A stretch of 64,000 bases of DNA from Zingiber officinale. Its lineage: Eukaryota > Streptophyta > Magnoliopsida > Zingiberales > Zingiberaceae. Where the stretch lies: contig NC_056002.1 in assembly GCF_018446385.1 (NCBI RefSeq), positions 9,372,894 through 9,436,893 of the forward strand, given 5' to 3'. The first letter of the stretch is position 1. Each line of letters opens with the position of its first letter. Both the position numbers and the translations under genes were made by a program. Shown here piece after piece: positions 1 through 10,930 of the stretch. The notes under the pieces were generated by a model. It had not been told where the DNA came from. It saw nothing but the letters and a program-made list of their open reading frames with translations, and did not search any database.

Positions 1-236
1 ATTATTATATTTATGGAATGAATTGAAGGAGAGAGATTGAGTGGAAGGAGAGAGATTAAAAAAAATATTATTTTATTTTTAGGGTAGAGGTTTCATTCCC
101 TAAATTTAGAGAATTACTATTCATCAAATCTAAATTAAGGAATGAATAGGGTAACTGATGCAGAAGATTTTTAGTTAACCTATCCAAAATTTAAGGTAAA
201 ATTTTTTAATAGGGTAATTATTGTGGATGTTCTAAC
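1..236. repeat. Truncated MITE-like repeat at window edge
   Basis: This AT-rich stretch ends, read on the minus strand, with a start like AGAACATCCACAATAATTAC and contains a second similar block around 140-175 (GGGTAACTGATGCAGAAG). That layout is typical of the non-autonomous repeats found next to plant genes. The left end is outside the window, so no terminal repeat pair or target duplication can be checked. The assignment is an inference from look-alikes and is weak. Confidence 0.3.
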
Positions 237-679
237 ACCATTAATTCTAAGCATTGGAATTTTTTTTTAAAAAAAAATCATATAAAGAATATAAGAGGTT
301 AAAAAGATTTCTCCTCCAAATGGTTGAGAAGGAAATTTAAAACTTCAAAGATGGGGTTTAAACTTGTGTCTGATTATTGTATAAGGAGGGTGTTAGCCAT
401 TGCAAACGGGAGAAATGACAAAGGACTTGAAGAAAGTAAGATGGTGGAGAAGAAGAACCTTCATTTGTTACAACACCCTTTGAATTTTTTTTATAATGAT
501 TTTTAGATTCTAAATTTGACTATGTTAAACAGCTGATTTATTGAAAACTTAGTATAAAAAATATGCGCGTGCTTTTCTTGGAGAAATGGAAGGCCTTTCA
601 AGGATTCAAAGGTTTCCTTTGGAAAATCTACCGAAAAACATTGGTAAGTGTAAGTAAAAGATAACGAGGAAGAATTTAC
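237..679. other. Probable last intron of the kinase gene; nothing else recognised
   Basis: This AT-rich sequence follows the splice donor at 679 of the minus-strand kinase gene. No open frame here encodes the expected last part of the kinase domain. The stretch is therefore read as intron running out of the window, with the last exon(s) to the left of position 1. It contains a T/A homopolymer pair near 262-280. A 60-codon open frame at 324-506 (plus) matches nothing I recognise. Confidence 0.4.
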
Positions 680-1784
680 CCAGGTGACCAACTTCGTGCC
701 TTCCTCTACGAATGATTCATCTGAGGGTCTTTTCCCTGTGAGCAGCTCAAGCAACACCACGCCAAAGCTATAAACATCCCCTTTCGTCGATGCTCTTCCC
801 GTATCGAAATATTCTGAGCAAACAACGACGGCTCATCAGAGCAGTTCGACCTTCAAAAATGTTTTTGTGCCAGGATAACAAATTCCCAATTGAACTAAAC
901 CAAAGTACCAGGAGCGAGATACCCAAACGTCCCAGCAACGACCGTGGACACGTGAGTCTGATCCGCATGCATCAGCGTCGCCAGTCCGAAGTCCGAAACC
1001 CTGGCCTCCATGTTTTGGTCGAGCAGTATGTTGCTCGACTTGATGTCTCTGTGAATTATGTGAGGCAGGCAATCGTGGTGCAGGTACGATAGGCCTCTTG
1101 CAGCGCCGACAGCAATTCTGTGCCTCGTGGCCCAGTCAAGAGGACTCTGTTTGCTCAATTTGCCTGCAATCGCCACAGTTAAACTAACTCCATCAGACAG
1201 ATCGAGCAAATCACATGAATTAATTACCGTGGAGAAAAGAGTCCAAGTTTCCGTTGGGCATCAGCTCGTATATGAGTAGATTAAACTGCGGCGCAATGTA
1301 GTATCCGTGGAGACAGACGATGTTCCTGTGCTTGATGTCTCCCATGGCGTCCAGCTCCCTTTCGAATCCGCTGTCGATGTCTTTGCTCCCCTTGTTTAGC
1401 CTCTTCACCGCGAAGGCGGTGTTCTCGTCGACGGTCAGACGGTAGACGGTACCGAAGCCACCGGAACCTATGATGTCCTTGTTCGACAGCTTCATCGTCT
1501 TCTTCATGAAAGCTTTTGAGCTCAGAGACTGTGTCGCAGGGGACCTGAAGATCACCATTCTTCCGCCTGTTACAGAATTTTGCTACGTTATTGAGCTCCA
1601 CGCAAGGCTCCATGGCTAGTAATAGTGACATATATATTGTTTACTAACTCGAGAGAGTGTCGTCGATGATGGTACGCTTGCGCGCCCATCGTTTGTAGAG
1701 GAGAAAAGAGATGGTGATCTTCGACATCACGAATGCGAGACAGCAGATGGTAATGTAGAGTGCAATGATAGGAGAGGAAGCCAT
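680..1784 (-). CDS. Receptor-like Ser/Thr protein kinase, At1g78530 type (3' end outside window)
   Basis: The protein is a small membrane-anchored receptor-like kinase without a large ectodomain. Four exons are visible on the minus strand: 1649-1784, 1228-1566, 909-1163 and 680-813, all with GT-AG borders and consistent phases (288 codons). Exon 1 gives a start [10 protein letters not shown] and one hydrophobic span (about residues 6-30), followed by a basic stretch (KRWARKR). Exon 2 holds the glycine loop [10 protein letters not shown] (about residue 79) and the ATP-binding Lys in AVKR (K100). Exon 3 holds HRDIKSSN (D198) and DFG (D216). Exon 4 holds EYFDTGR and [16 protein letters not shown]. 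The start was chosen because it gives the membrane span and the in-phase donor. All key catalytic residues are present. From memory the closest relative is Arabidopsis At1g78530, whose substrate is unknown to me. The expected C-terminal lobe after EEGTKLVTW is missing because the gene runs off the window. Confidence 0.88.
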
Positions 1785-2697
1785 GGCCCGAGGACGAAGC
1801 TAGCAATAGGCTGGAACCTGACGATGGTGCGATAAGAACAAGGAGAAGGGGGAATTATTTTGGAGATGCATGGCACTATGGCAGTTGCTACCAAGCAATT
1901 AATTGGTGGAGGTACAAAAGTGCATTGACAAGCCTGTTGAATCATGTGAAGGCTGAACTAATTTCTTGCCACTGTTTACGTGGTGATCTCCAGAGGTGTG
2001 ATCCGTGATCGGTGTGGAACAATTTGGAATATACTCAATCAAACTTCATAGGCGCTGGTTTCTTATCGATCGAGTCAGCATTAGGCTATAGAAAGCAGAG
2101 ATATTCATAGAAAGAAGCTGCGATATATAGGAAAAATGATAACGATGGATAACCAACAAATGTGTCTGTTCGAAAGTCAATAAGCTTTAACTTTCTGAGT
2201 TTCCTAGACATGGAAGTATTAAATCCTGATTTCGGTGAATTAATAGATGATTTTTTAAAATGAATTGTTAACCTAAGAATAATGTGTAGATAGGTCAATC
2301 CGCTATGAGTACTTTTTAATTTATCACAGTAATGATAGAAATTTTTATAGGACTAAATCAGTGACCTTCAAAATTAATCAGAGTAAATTAATGAGACTGA
2401 ACTAGCCACCTCAAATTAATCAACGTAAATTGAATAGTTGATGCCAAAAAACTTCAGCTTTCAAGTAAAATAACATAAATATGGATATGATTCCCAGTGA
2501 AAAATTAAAGAGATTACAATCAGAGAGCATGCATACAACACAATTATAGAGACAAAATTTATAAATGTTATCTTTTTCTTATCCACTTGTATAAATTCAT
2601 GCCGACGGTTATAAGCTGATTTTATAGTTTATCTTATAAATTTATGCCGAATAAATGTTACACTCAGCTAATTTAACGGTCAATTATAAGTTGATTT
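1785..2697. other. Upstream flank of the kinase gene; AT-rich, MITE-like remnant near 2590-2697
   Basis: No gene is visible. The part next to the kinase start should hold its promoter, but no convincing TATA box stands out. Near 2590-2697 several copies of a 'cttataagctgatttt'-like motif recall the A/T-rich MITEs that carry repeated TTATAAG boxes (a similar block sits at 63706-64000). The solo LTR at 2698 is inserted at the right edge of this stretch. Confidence 0.35.
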
Positions 2698-4671
2698 TGT
2701 TGGTATAGTGAGTATCAGATAATCGAATCTGAGTTTTGATTATGGTAAAGGGTTCAAAGTTAAGCTATGGTGTTATCTAATAAGATTCATGGAGCTTGCA
2801 AGAAAGTCCTAAGTGGTACTTAGGCAAAAGTCCTAGCTACGGTTAGGCAGGTGGAAAACCCTAGGTCATAGGGGGTGATAACCTTATACGGAAAGTCTTG
2901 GCGGGTTGAGAGCTTCAGGCAAAAGTCCTGGGGGGTAACCTTAGGTGGAAAGTCCTGATGTCGCAAACCAGGTGGAAGATTGGACGGGTCGGGAAGCGGG
3001 CGTCCAGCAGAAAGTCCGAAGGCATCAAGCGCCGAGCAAAAGTCCAGTCGATCTGGAGGATCTCACTGGCAACAAGTAAATCTCCTGAGTGGAGTAGGTG
3101 AGGATGCGCTCCCCGTAGAGGGAACAGTAGGCGTCGGGTCGACCTAGGGTTTCTGGTCGGAAACCCGAAGTCAGACCCGGACAGTCTGAAGGCTGTAAGT
3201 TTATTTGTTTATATATTCTATTGTGTTCTAACTCTGTTTTGCAGGAGACTAACGCTTTTGTGCAGAGTTAGAAGTGACCGGGATCGGTCGACCAAACCTT
3301 GGGATCAGTCGACCGAACCCACAAGCCAGCAGATCAGATCTTCAGAGGTTGGACCGGGCTCGACCAGGGGATCGGTCGACCGAACCTTGGGATCGGTCGA
3401 CCGAACCTTGGGATCGGTCGACCGAACCTGGGTTGGGTGTCGACTGGATCAGGCTGAGTCAGAGCTTATCGGTCTACCGAACCTGTTTATCGGGGGTGGT
3501 AACCTTATACGGAAAGTCTTGGCGGGTCGAGAGCTTCAGGCAAAAGTCCTGGGGGGTAACCTTAGGTCGAAAGTCCTGGTGTCGCGAACCAGGTGGAAGA
3601 CTGGACGGGTCGGGAAGCGGGCGTCCAGCAGAAAGTCCGGAGGCATCGAGCGCCGAGAAAAAGTCCAGTCGATCTGGAAGATTGCACTGGCAACAGGTAA
3701 ATCTCCTGAGTGGAGTAGGTGAGGACGCGTTCCCCGTAGAGGGAACAGTAAACGTAGGGTCGACCTAGGGTTTCCGGTCGGAAACCCGAAGTCAGACCCG
3801 GACAGTCCGAAGACTGTCAGTGTATTTGTTTATATATTCTATTGTGTTCTAACTCTGTTTTGCAGGAGACTAACACTTTTGTGCAGAGTTAGAAGTGACC
3901 TGGATCGGTCGACCAAACCCTGGGATCAGTCGACCGAACCCACAAGCCAGCAGATCAGATCTCCAGAGTTTGGACCGGGCTCGACCAGGGGATCGGTCGA
4001 CCGAACCTTGGGATCGGTCGACCGAACCTGGGTTGGGTGTCGACTGGATCAGGCTGAGTCAGAGCTTATCGGTCGACCGAACCTGTTTATCGATCGACTG
4101 AACCTCGGATGGAGTTTGACCGGATCGAAGCAGAGCGAGAAGATCGGGCGGATCAGATAGGAGGGATTGCCTGATCGGTCGACCGAACATTGGGATCGGT
4201 CGACTGATCCGCCTCGGGTCAAACTTGATCCCGAAGCTTGGGGATCTGGATCAGACTTTGCAGAGCTATAAAAGGAGGCCTCGAGGTGCAGCTTGAAACA
4301 ACAATTCGAATAGAAGAACGTGTGATATTGTATGCTGCTCCGAAAGCTTCAACTAGACTCTGCTACTCCGACAATCGACAACCACTTCATTCATCTTTGT
4401 ATTTGTCGGTATAATCTTTTAAAGTTTAATACTTGTACTTATTCACTTGTAAAAGATTTTCGATATTATAGTTGTTGCCTAACGTAAACGCTCAACGAGC
4501 GTGGGCCTTGGAGTAAGAGTCGTCACAAGCTCCGAACCAAGTAAACGACTGTGTCTTCTGTGTTTGTTATTTCCTTTCTTTTCCGCTGCGTTTACACGAA
4601 CGATTTCCAAAAACGACAGAGTGAAAGCCACGAGCACTATTCATCCCCCCTCTAGCGCTTTCGATCCAACA
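2698..4671 (+). mobile_element. Solo LTR, Copia (SIRE/Maximus-like), with internal duplication
   Basis: The element starts TGTTGG and ends GATCCAACA and is flanked by a perfect 5-bp target duplication, gattt (2693-2697 and 4672-4676). No internal region is attached, so it is a solo LTR left by recombination. It shares its start and its last ~200 bp (CGTAAACGCTCAACGAGCG... TCATCCCCCCTCTAGCG) with the solo LTR at 32231-33507. A TATA-like CTATAAAAGG lies near 4265. It is longer than its relative because of an internal tandem duplication. Age cannot be read from a solo LTR. Confidence 0.85.
2871..4092 (+). repeat. Two-copy ~0.6-kb tandem duplication inside the solo LTR
   Basis: Unit 1 (2871-3491) and unit 2 (3492-4092) both run from GGGGGTGRTAACCTTATACG to CGAACCTGTTTATCG. 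Each unit holds a short array of about 21 bp built on GGGATCGGTCGACCGAACCT, a sequence with a palindromic GGTCGACC core. Unit 1 has one more 21-bp repeat than unit 2, which accounts for the length difference. Long open frames on the plus strand at 3258-3768 are by-products of this repetition and not genes. Confidence 0.8.
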
Positions 4672-5517
4672 GATTTTATGATTGACCTCTCTTTATATAA
4701 TATAAAGACGGACGGTAGAATATCTAGAATGAGTATAATTATCTTTTTACTATAATATATGAAAATTCATGATAAGATTTATTCGAGATTGAGTATTAAA
4801 ACTACAAAAATAAATAAAATAAAAAGGAAACTCTCAAGGACGGTATAAGCCATATGAAAGAGCATACAAATGAAGATAATTGAGATGCAACATTGACGAA
4901 AAAGACAAACTATAATGGTGAATGTAAAAGATGACACGTGAAACAAATTGAGGGTTTAGGGTTCAATGTATTTGAGAGACGTGTAACCTAACAGATAATG
5001 ACTTTGATAGTGGGGTCAAGTTGCGGAAGATAAGCTTTCATATGTGAGCTATGAGAGTTAAAAGATATATACATATATTATTAGAAGAGAACACTTCTCA
5101 ACTTAGGTGAGACTTAGTACTTAAGGATGATCGTAATCAAAGTTTCAATTGATTTTTGTAGCTAAGTCTAATTGAATGGTGAGCTAAATTCACTACGGAG
5201 TCAATTCAATCAAATTAGTCAGTGAATAAAATAATTTTATTTATGATTAAGTCAATCTCAAATATAGTTAATTTATATGTGGTACTAATTGAGTTGATAA
5301 AATTGTGTTGCAACGACCAAATCACCTAAAGAATATAGTGGAGCAGTTTTTAAACTGATGGTGGAATTTAATCGACTCAAGTAGTCATTAGCAAACTCAG
5401 ATTGAGGTAATCAAAAAACAAATGGACTGATGGTGTATCTAGTCGTCAATTAGACGATAAATTAGTAGACCAACAAGTAAAGTTTGAAGGATTTGAAAGT
5501 CATCTAAAGGGGAGGAA
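4672..5517. other. Gene-free AT-rich stretch
   Basis: No open frame of interest and no recognised terminal repeats. The right half (about 5270-5517) may be worn internal sequence of the old LTR element whose 3' LTR is proposed at 5518-5738, because it ends in a purine-rich tract (AAAGGGGAGGAA) directly before that LTR. Confidence 0.3.
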
Positions 5518-5738
5518 TGTGAACTCTCAAAAGCTAATAATTAATATAGAGATTAGATATATCTTATTGAGCATTTCCTTGTAAACTTAATCTTCCTCTT
5601 TAACCTCAATTATATAAAGAGAAAGATAGTAAATTTTTAGGAGTGATATATCAATGATTTATAGACTATAAAAGAGAAACCAAGACTATGGAATAATTAT
5701 TTTATTTTAATTTTTAAAAAATTCTTCTTATACTTACA
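5518..5738 (+). mobile_element. Possible short Copia LTR remnant
   Basis: A polypurine tract AAAGGGGAGGAA is followed by TGTGAACTC, and the block ends in TTACTTACA. In between is TATATAAAGAG (about 5623-5634). This is the layout of a short 3' LTR of an old Copia element. No matching 5' LTR was found in the window, so the call rests on layout only. Confidence 0.3.
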
Positions 5739-6276
5739 ATTCATAATTATCAAAATCAAAATTTTAAACATTGGAGGGATGAAAATCAAAGGTATAAATC
5801 GATGTTTCATAAAAGATGATCTGAACCATTTTGAAAAAAGAAAAAAAAACAGAATTTGATGTACAAATTAGGAGAAAATTAAAAATTACTTATGCCGGTC
5901 CAAAAGTTTGCCTTTCATCTGAAGAAGCCATTGACTCTAGCTGCCGTGATGTATGCTTACGTCCTTGGGATCGACCACATAATTAATGGAGATTGAAAAA
6001 AAGAAATCATTTAGCTGCAATGCCAAACACGTGAATGAATTTAAATATCTCTCCAAGATCAAAGGAATGCACCATACTCTTCATAATGGCCGTCGGATGG
6101 GCATGCCCCCTCATCTTTCCGTTGGTTTACACAGCGTGGTCGCAGGCCATCCAAAACCTTATCTTCAGTCAAAATCACAATGATTCGTTTAGTTGGATCC
6201 AAATAAGCAGCGTCGGTAGCCGATTCCGACGCAGGAGGAAGAGGGAGAAGAAGAAAAAGGCAAATTAGTAGTTATA
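5739..6276 (+). promoter_or_regulatory. Upstream region of the CYP74 gene with one G-box (6028-6033)
   Basis: This stretch directly precedes the P450 start codon. It holds one perfect G-box, CACGTG, at 6028-6033, about 245 bp before the ATG. G-boxes are bound by bHLH factors such as MYC2, which control jasmonate genes, so the site would fit an oxylipin gene. A single hexamer is weak evidence. A purine-rich leader (GGAGGAAGAGGGAGAAGAAG) lies at about 6233-6252, and no clear TATA box was seen. Confidence 0.35.
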
Positions 6277-7734
6277 ATGTGGGCATCTGCTATGTCGTCG
6301 GCGGCGCCGCCGGTGCCGACGAAGACAATTCCGGGGAGCTACGGCCTGCCGGTGTTGGGCCCTCTGAAGGATCGGCTGGATTACTTCTGGTTCCAAGGCC
6401 CAGAGACCTACTTCCGGAGCCGCGTGGCGTCGCACAAAAGCACGGTGTTCCGTACCAACATGCCGCCCACCTTCCCCTTCTTTGTCGGCGTCGATCCTCG
6501 AGTAGTGGCCGTGCTCGACTGCTCCTCCTTCTCCGTCCTCTTCGACCGATCCCTCGTCGACAAGCGCAATGTTCTCGTCGGCGACTATATGCCTAGCATT
6601 AGCTTCACCGGCGACACCCGCGTCGTCGTCTACCTCGACCCCTCTGAGCCTGATCACGCCAGGGTCAAGAGCTTCTGCCTCGACATCCTCAAGCGGAGCG
6701 CCGCCACTTGGGCCTCTTCCTTCCACTCGAACTTCGACATCATGTTTGATACCCTTGAGCGCGAGATCGCCAAGGGCGGATCCGCCTCCGGCCTCGTCCC
6801 CGTCCAACAGTGCATCTTCAACTTCCTCTGCCGGAGCATCGTCGGTGCCGATCCATCAGCGTCGCCTGAGATCGGATCCAACGGTTTCGCCATGCTCGAT
6901 ACGTGGCTTGCTCTACAGCTGATGCCCGTCACCGCCGTCCCAAACTTCCCGCAACCGCTGCAAGAGATCCTGCTCCACTCCATCCCCTACCCCTCCTTCT
7001 TCATCAGCGGCGTCTACCGCAAGCTCTACGAGTTCGTGGAGAAGCACGGGGAGGAGGTGGTGCTACGCGCGGAAACAGAGTTTGGCATCGACAAGAAGGA
7101 TGCCATCAACAACATCCTATTCGTGCTGGGGTTCAACGCCTTCGGTGGCTTCTCCATCTTCCTGCCGGCGCTGCTAACCACCGTCGGAACCGACAAGACA
7201 GGGCTGCGGGAGCGGCTGCGGGAGGAGGTGAGGAGGGTGATGCAGGGGAGGCCAGGGGAGGCGAGACCAGGTTTCGAGGCGGTGCGGGAGATGGAGCTAG
7301 TGCGGGCAACGGTGTACGAGACGCTACGTCTGAACCCGCCGGTGCCACTGCAGTACGGGCGTGCGAGGGACGACTTCACACTGAGATCACACGACGCGGC
7401 GTTCCAGGTGCGCAAGGGCGAGCTACTGTGCGGGTACCAGCCGCTGGTGATGCGGGATCCGGAGGTGTTCGAGGACCCAGAGACATTCTCGCCGGAGCGG
7501 TTCAAAGGCGCCGCAGGGAAGGAGATGCTCAAGTACCTATTCTGGTCGAACGGGCCGCAGACAGGGGCGCCGACGGCGGAGAACAAACAATGCGCCGCAA
7601 AGGACTATGTGGTGGAGACGGCGTGTCTGCTGCTGGCGAACATCTTCCTCCGCTACGACGAGTTCGTCTGCGCCGACGACGGCTTCACGGTGACAAAGCT
7701 ACAGAAGGCGGCTGCCGCCGTGCCTGTAGAGTAG
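6277..7734 (+). CDS. CYP74-family P450, allene oxide synthase-like (non-plastid type)
   Basis: CYP74 enzymes use fatty-acid hydroperoxides made by lipoxygenases, without O2 or a reductase. Allene oxide synthases feed jasmonate and related oxylipins; hydroperoxide lyases give aldehydes. The 485-residue intronless frame has the whole fold: PGSYGLPVLGP near the N-terminus, PPTFPFF (63-69), the I-helix motif GFNAFGGF (285-292, where ordinary P450s have an acid-Thr pair), the K-helix ETLR (348-351), PPVPLQYGRARDDF (354-367), SPERF (405-409) and the CYP74-type heme loop NGPQTGAPTAENKQC with C439 as heme ligand. There is no long Ser/Thr-rich transit peptide, unlike plastid allene oxide synthases. 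From memory it resembles tomato AOS3 (CYP74C) and the short cereal AOS forms. A second in-frame Met lies at residue 6. Whether it acts as synthase or lyase, and on 9- or 13-hydroperoxides, cannot be told from motifs alone. An AATAAA at 7873-7878 could serve as its poly(A) signal. Confidence 0.93.
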   Translation: MWASAMSSAAPPVPTKTIPGSYGLPVLGPLKDRLDYFWFQGPETYFRSRVASHKSTVFRTNMPPTFPFFVGVDPRVVAVLDCSSFSVLFDRSLVDKRNVLVGDYMPSISFTGDTRVVVYLDPSEPDHARVKSFCLDILKRSAATWASSFHSNFDIMFDTLEREIAKGGSASGLVPVQQCIFNFLCRSIVGADPSASPEIGSNGFAMLDTWLALQLMPVTAVPNFPQPLQEILLHSIPYPSFFISGVYRKLYEFVEKHGEEVVLRAETEFGIDKKDAINNILFVLGFNAFGGFSIFLPALLTTVGTDKTGLRERLREEVRRVMQGRPGEARPGFEAVREMELVRATVYETLRLNPPVPLQYGRARDDFTLRSHDAAFQVRKGELLCGYQPLVMRDPEVFEDPETFSPERFKGAAGKEMLKYLFWSNGPQTGAPTAENKQCAAKDYVVETACLLLANIFLRYDEFVCADDGFTVTKLQKAAAAVPVE

Positions 7735-7763
7735 GGCTGTAGGGCTGTAGGGCTGTAGGGCGG
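7732..7763 (+). repeat. 8-bp microsatellite overlapping the CYP74 stop codon
   Basis: Three perfect units of TAGGGCTG followed by TAGGGCGG run directly from the stop codon, so the TAG stop is the first triplet of the first unit. Expansion or contraction would change only the 3' UTR. Confidence 0.85.
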
Positions 7764-8067
7764 GCGGATCGGATCAGGAACAGAAAACGACACACAATGG
7801 AGAGGCGTTTAATTTGCTTCGATAAAAGTTAATTGCTAGTATTTCAATTTCAGCTTTAGCCGAGGACGGCGGAATAAATTGGGTTTTCCAACAAATGATA
7901 TTTTGCACTTTAAAAACAAATTGATTTATTATATACTTAAAGAATTATTTTGCACATTGTGCAAGTGCGAACAATAAGCTCCACAAATTATTTTTAAAAT
8001 CTTGTGCAATTTTTTTAATGGAAAAGGACAATTTATGCCAACTCCTTTCTGATTACAAGTGGGCCTA
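7764..8067. other. 3' flank of the CYP74 gene
   Basis: AT-rich sequence between the P450 gene and the left end of the Harbinger element. It contains AATAAA at 7873-7878, about 140 bp after the stop codon, a plausible poly(A) signal. No other feature is visible. Confidence 0.4.
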
Positions 8068-8399
8068 GGGCATTTTCAATGAAAATATTAAAATTAAAGA
8101 GAGTTTTTTTTTTCATTTGCTAGGTGCCATATCATTACCCATCAAAATAAAGAATCTCACTTTTCTCTTTACTATTAAAAAAAAATCCATATAAATTTTT
8201 TATAGGTTCCTACATTCAACAATTCATATATATTTAAAAAAAACTTATTTATTTGTTAACGAGTTACTCTTATATCACCGAACTTGTTAAAAAAATATTA
8301 TTAAAAATTTATAAATTTAAAAATATGAAATACAACATTAAATAATAATTATTATAAATAATTTATTATTTATAATATGCTTAAATATGCTCAATCAAG

Positions 8400-8756
8400 T
8401 CGGCATGAAATTAATGATGTATTTAATTATCACCAATTTCTCTAAAGATATTCTTCAAATTTTTGGATAGATCTCTAAAATATTTGTGTCGGAAGATCTT
8501 CATCATTCAACCAATTACTTACTGTATCTTTCTTATCTTCAATAATCATATTTTGTAAAATAATATACGTATACATAATATCCTTTAAATTATTCTTATA
8601 TCAAAATTATCTTGGACCTCTTATCATTGCCCAACGAGATTGGAGCACTCCAAATACTCGCTCGACGTTTTTTCTTGTAGCTTCTTGTCTTTGTTTGAAC
8701 ATTTTTCTCTTGGAATCTTGGGGACACAAAAAGCTCTTAACGAAAGTAGTTCATCT
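8400..8756 (-). pseudogene. Harbinger transposase, C-terminal part (degenerate)
   Basis: Read on the minus strand this begins with TTFVKSFLCPQDSKRK and continues with KNVERVFGVLQSRWAMIRGP and MIIEDKKDTVSN. These are the C-terminal blocks of plant Harbinger transposases, and they follow directly on the part that ends at 14026. The frame is broken in the middle. Together the two parts show that the Copia element landed inside the transposase gene, and that the gene runs from right to left. Confidence 0.8.
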
Positions 8757-9890
8757 TGTTAGATCGTTACGCAAGTGAGAGGAGGAGGAGTGAATCGCGT
8801 GGTTTTAAAAACTTGACTTTTCTTCGATTTTGAAAAACAAGCCGCGGAAAAGATGAAAAGAAATAAGAAGGACAACTAGAGCACAAGGCCTAGGTTCCTC
8901 GGGCTCAACACTTGTAATTTCTAGGATCGAGCTCAGTGTTGGACGACTTCTCAGCAGCAGTCAGGCATAGCAGTTTCGTACCAAAGTAGTAGCGCAAAGT
9001 CGGAACAGTCGGAATATCACACGATTGCGTAGAAGCTTGTAATAGAGGTGTGTTTAACTGCATGGTCGAGTAGACCTTTTAAAAGGGATGGAAGACACCT
9101 TCAACACTACTGAAGGCACTTTCAATTGCAACCTCAATCCCTTAAAAGCCGACTCTTATCGTCGACAACGCTTTCTGCCTTATCTGACCGAAGGTGCCTT
9201 CCAAGCCATCCAAGGCAATTTCCATCACCCAGCTCAAGGCGCCTTCCTTCGCATGGAAGGCGCCTCGGGTACTATTCGCCCGAGAAATTTTGTACAATTC
9301 AATCCTGCAAGTTCATGTTAGTCCAAAATAAATAATAACCTACAAAACAGAGTTAACACAATAAAAATAGTATTGATTAGATCATGTCCTCTATACCCAG
9401 ATTTAGTTATGGTTTCAGTTTAGGTTTTCTAAAATGAACCTAAATTGGACTGACACCTACTGTCCCCTCAAATGGGACGCGTTTTCATTGAGTTATTCTC
9501 CTCTAGTAACTTATCTCCACTTACCAAATGTCAAGTTACCTTCTCGACATCCAATCTGACCCACCAGGTCTTTCTGCTAGAATCGCACATTCGAATTTCG
9601 CCAATCAAGAATTAAACATCCCGACCTCCTATCGGAATTGTACTTCCGGTCTTCAACCTATCGAGAATCAAACATTCTGACCTTCTACCAGAATCCCACT
9701 TCTAGACTTTGTTAATCGAGAATCGCATATCTCGACTGGACTTCCTATCTTGTGTTTGGTCCTCTTGACTCGTCAAGTTAATCAACCTTACACACTTGAT
9801 AACACGGTTCGATCACAAGCACATCTAACTTTAATTCATTTATCATTTATCAAAACCTGAGTTTGATCATTGGTGTCAATTGCACTAATA
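8757..9890 (-). repeat. 3' LTR of the Copia element
   Basis: It pairs with 12947-14025. In plus orientation it starts TGTTAGATCGTTACGC and ends TTGCACTAATA. The Harbinger sequence ATGA is found on both sides of the whole Copia element, close to its outer ends, as expected for a short target duplication. Confidence 0.8.
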
Positions 9891-10129
9891 ATCTCCTCCT
9901 TTTAATGCAATGACAACATAGATTAAAGTTAAAAAAATATGCAAACACATATAATAAAAGAAATGAGTTTAAGAGAAAAATAAAATAGGTAAATTTTATT
10001 CTCTTGATCATTTTTAGGGTTAAGTTTTTCAGATTTTCTTTGATTTTTGTTACTTAAACCCTAACTCTTCCCATTTGACATTCATAAAAAAATATGCATA
10101 TAAGTATACCAAAATATGAAAATGTAAAT

Positions 10130-10930
10130 AAAATAACAAAATTTTCAATGGTAAAGTTTTTAATAAAGACTTGCAAGTCTATTTTAGAGTGGAGTTAGTG
10201 ATAAGAAAATTTTTCAAAGTAATTTGAAAGGAATTTTTTAAATTTACAAAAGGTTTTGAAAGCTAAATTTTATAACAATTCTGTAACCCAATTTTTTAAG
10301 ACAAATTTTTAAACAGTTTTCAAAAATACTTTTCAAGGTGGTATTCCAAAGAAATTTTAAAGTTTAATTTTTTCAAAGCAATTTTTGAAAAGATTTTTTC
10401 CAAAATATTTTCAAAATAATTTTCAAACAGAATAAGTTTTTAAAATATTTTAAAAGTGATTTTCAAAGTACTTTTCAAAATAATTTTCAAAGGGATAAAA
10501 TAATTTTCAAAAGATATTTCAAAATATTTTTACACCACATTTGGAAAGAAACTATCAAAGAAGTTTTTAAAGTTTTTTTCAAAACGCTTTTCTTTTTAGT
10601 TTTCAAAACATACATTTGAAAAAGGTATAAGAGTATTTTTCAAAGTAAGTTTTGCAAAATATATTTTTACAAAGATTAAGCAAAGTATGATTTTCAGTAC
10701 AACTTTTGAAAGTAACTGTTTGAAAGCAAATTTAAAAAAAAGTTTTTCAAACTAATTAAGTAAATTAATTTTGAAAACATTTTAAAAATATTTTTCAGAA
10801 CAAAATGAAAACAATTTCGAAGTATCTATTCAAAATATTTTTCAAACAAACAAAAAATTTAAGTATGTTTAAAAATATTTTTGAAATAAGAAATTTTGAA
10901 AGTAATTTTCAAATATACTTCCCCTAAATC
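10130..10930. repeat. A/T-rich low-complexity spacer in the Copia element
   Basis: This is a long run of degenerate TTTTCAAAATATTTT-like words with almost no G or C. A similar spacer follows gag in the Copia copy at 24100-24700, and an A/T-rich block lies at the far end of the copy at 42-45 kb. It seems to be a shared property of this group rather than random decay. Confidence 0.6.

Noticed and set aside
324-506. Open frame considered as the last kinase exon or a small gene
   Set aside because: It is on the opposite strand to the kinase and matches neither the kinase C-lobe nor anything else recognised.
3258-3768. Open frames of about 150-160 codons in the solo LTR
   Set aside because: They run through 21-bp tandem repeats in two overlapping frames and have no counterpart in the related LTR.
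7026-7586. Long minus-strand and shifted-frame open frames over the CYP74 gene (also 6265-6807, 6903-7742)
   Set aside because: They are by-products of the GC-rich P450 coding sequence and show only low-complexity, Arg/Ser/Ala-rich translations.
7732-7763. TAGGG-containing repeat considered as telomere-like
   Set aside because: The unit is TAGGGCTG, not the plant telomere repeat TTTAGGG, and there are only four units.
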